Made by a program: the position numbers and the translations under genes. This document shows, one piece after another, positions 50,573 to 51,736 of a stretch of 51,736 nt of DNA (within the stretch, counting starts at the first letter, position 1; every line of letters begins with the position of its first letter). Origin of the DNA: Halieaceae bacterium UBA5044 (GTDB lineage: Bacteria > Pseudomonadota > Gammaproteobacteria > Pseudomonadales > Halieaceae); the NCBI GenBank assembly GCA_002416125.1, contig DIBU01000020.1:1-51736 (forward strand), read 5' to 3'. The notes below the pieces were generated by a model. That model did no database searches and was not told where the DNA came from. It saw nothing but the letters and a program-made list of their open reading frames with translations.

Positions 50573-50575
50573 GGC

Positions 50576-51595
50576 CTACTGGAACCGTATCCGCGGGTCG
50601 ACCAGTGCGACCAGGATGTCCGAGATAATGTTGCCGATCAGCAGCAGCAGGCTGGCCAGCAACACCACGCCCATGACCACCGGATAGTCGCGATCGAGAA
50701 TGGCCGTCAGGCCGAGCAGGCCAAAACCGTCGATATCGAAGATGGTTTCAATCAGGAAGGAGCCGGACACCAGCAGGGTGATGTTCTGCCCGAAGGTGGT
50801 CGCGATGGGGATCAGGGAGTTGCGCACCGCGTGGCGCGTGACCGACTGCCGGAAGGACACCCCTTTGGCGATCGCGGTGCGTATGTAGTCCGCCGCCAGG
50901 TTGTCCATCAGATGGTTCTTGAGCAGCAGCGTGACCAGGGCGAAGCTGCCCACCAGGTAGCAAATCAGTGGCAGTACGGAGTGGCGCAGCAGGTCCAGGG
51001 CCTGTGCGCCCAGCGACAGGTCGCGGAAGTCGTAGCTCACAAAGCCGCCCATGGGGAACCACTCCAGGCGCACTGAAAACAGCAGTATCAGCAGCGAGCC
51101 GAGGGCGTAGCCGGGTATCGCGTAGCCGACAAAGATAAGCACCGAGCTGATATTGTCGACAAAGGTGCGGTGGCGTATGGCCTTGAGAATGCCCAACGGT
51201 ATGCAGACTGCGTAGGTGATCACCAGGGTCACCAGCCCGTAATACAGCGATACCGGGAAGCGCTCGCTGATGACGTCCCACACTGGCTCGTTGTAGCGAT
51301 AGGAACTGCCCAGGTCGCCGCGCAGCACCTTGCCCAGCCAGGCGGCGTAGCTTTGCAGCACTGGCTTGTCGAAGCCGTAGTATTCCCGCAGCCGGTCGAG
51401 TTGTGCCTCCGAGATGGCCATGCCCTGGCCCGCCATCTGGGCGCCGCCGCCGGAGAGGCTCATCTGCTGGGTTTCCATGATGGCCCGTTCCAGTGGTCCA
51501 CCGGGTACCAGGCGGGTGATGGCGAAGACGATGATGGTCACGCCAATCAGTGTGGGCGGGACGAGCAAGAGGCGTCTGAGAAAATAGTCGCGCAT
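50576..51595 (-). CDS. ABC transporter permease, YejB-like
   Basis: The 339-residue inner-membrane permease begins MRDYFLRRLLLVPPTLIGVT with LVPGGPLERAI, typical of YejB, and has the coupling loop AKGVSFRQSVTRHAVRNSL and the end SDILVALVDPRIRF. The open frame continues upstream to the window edge through 15-bp repeats (reading MLRQP), but the ATG at 51595 begins the conserved region and is chosen. It is the first gene of the operon: yejB-like, yejE-like, yejA-like, then two ATPases. The gene order differs from E. coli yejABEF, where the binding protein comes first. Confidence 0.92.
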   Translation of the reverse strand: MRDYFLRRLLLVPPTLIGVTIIVFAITRLVPGGPLERAIMETQQMSLSGGGAQMAGQGMAISEAQLDRLREYYGFDKPVLQSYAAWLGKVLRGDLGSSYRYNEPVWDVISERFPVSLYYGLVTLVITYAVCIPLGILKAIRHRTFVDNISSVLIFVGYAIPGYALGSLLILLFSVRLEWFPMGGFVSYDFRDLSLGAQALDLLRHSVLPLICYLVGSFALVTLLLKNHLMDNLAADYIRTAIAKGVSFRQSVTRHAVRNSLIPIATTFGQNITLLVSGSFLIETIFDIDGFGLLGLTAILDRDYPVVMGVVLLASLLLLIGNIISDILVALVDPRIRFQ

Positions 51596-51689
51596 GCGAT
51601 GTCCGGTGGAGCCCCTGTGGTGTTGCCTGCCGAGTAGTGCAGCGGCGTGAATCCGGATGGTGCCACAAAGGCACCGCGGGGCAAAGCAT

Positions 51690-51736
51690 ATCGGCTGCCG
51701 CAGCATCGGCTGGCGCAGCATCGGCTGCCGCAGCAT
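51690..51736. repeat. 15-bp tandem repeats running off the right edge
   Basis: ATCGGCTGCCGCAGC, ATCGGCTGGCGCAGC and ATCGGCTGCCGCAGC stand in tandem and a fourth unit is cut by the window end. They lie upstream of the permease start. Confidence 0.9.

Noticed and set aside
1..51736. CRISPR arrays and tRNA or rRNA genes
   Set aside because: No regular repeat-spacer pattern, cloverleaf with conserved T-loop, or rRNA-like block was recognised by eye; the 15-bp repeats have no spacers.

Overview
The window looks like a piece of a high-GC marine-type gammaproteobacterial chromosome carrying an AT-richer acquired island. The genus call is an inference: the mix of a wax-ester/diacylglycerol acyltransferase, two soluble cytochromes P450, a PEP-CTERM protein, EpmB and a Yej-type peptide transporter fits the Halieaceae/Cellvibrionales area, but there is no marker gene that proves it.

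Region 1 (about 1-16,460) is a defence and mobility island. A dcm-vsr pair on the minus strand faces a plus-strand operon encoding a MORC/MutL-type GHKL ATPase, an HNH nuclease, a SNF2 ATPase and a stand-alone EcoRII-N (B3-like, CCWGG-reading) domain protein. Read together these look like an ATP-dependent CCWGG restriction-modification system in which the recognition module of EcoRII has been separated from any nuclease. An intact ISL3-family element with a perfect 8-bp target duplication sits in the divergent control region. Behind this system lie a DUF4297/Cap4-like nuclease and an SMC/Rad50-like ATPase (ABC-three-component type), an FRG-domain protein, a RadC/JAB protein, an ArdC-like antirestriction protein and a small membrane protein. 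The island's right side is marked by an intact IS481-family element with 5-bp target duplications, placed directly against the end of an older, truncated IS481 copy.

Region 2 (about 16,600-19,400) is a transition: a PEP-CTERM protein with a sigma-54-type promoter, a bidirectional terminator, and a hipBA toxin-antitoxin operon with four operator-like palindromes around a good promoter.

Region 3 (about 19,500-51,736) is ordinary GC-rich chromosome: a P450 / acyl-adenylate ligase / DUF3127 / P450 cluster; an NTF2-like protein; epmB; a putrescine-type pair (FAD oxidoreductase and glutamine synthetase-like ligase); a B12-binding radical SAM protein; shikimate kinase; GcvT; a second HNH protein; an FAH-family hydrolase; L-lactate dehydrogenase; a TauE/SafE permease; a universal stress protein paired with a SulP transporter; a voltage-gated ion channel; an M20 peptidase; an MFS transporter; a WS/DGAT enzyme with a histone-like tail; and a Yej-like oligopeptide ABC transporter that runs off the right edge. 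Short 15-bp tandem repeats occur at three places in this region.

No rRNA, tRNA or CRISPR array was recognised. All functional calls are from reading motifs by eye; no database search or alignment program was run.
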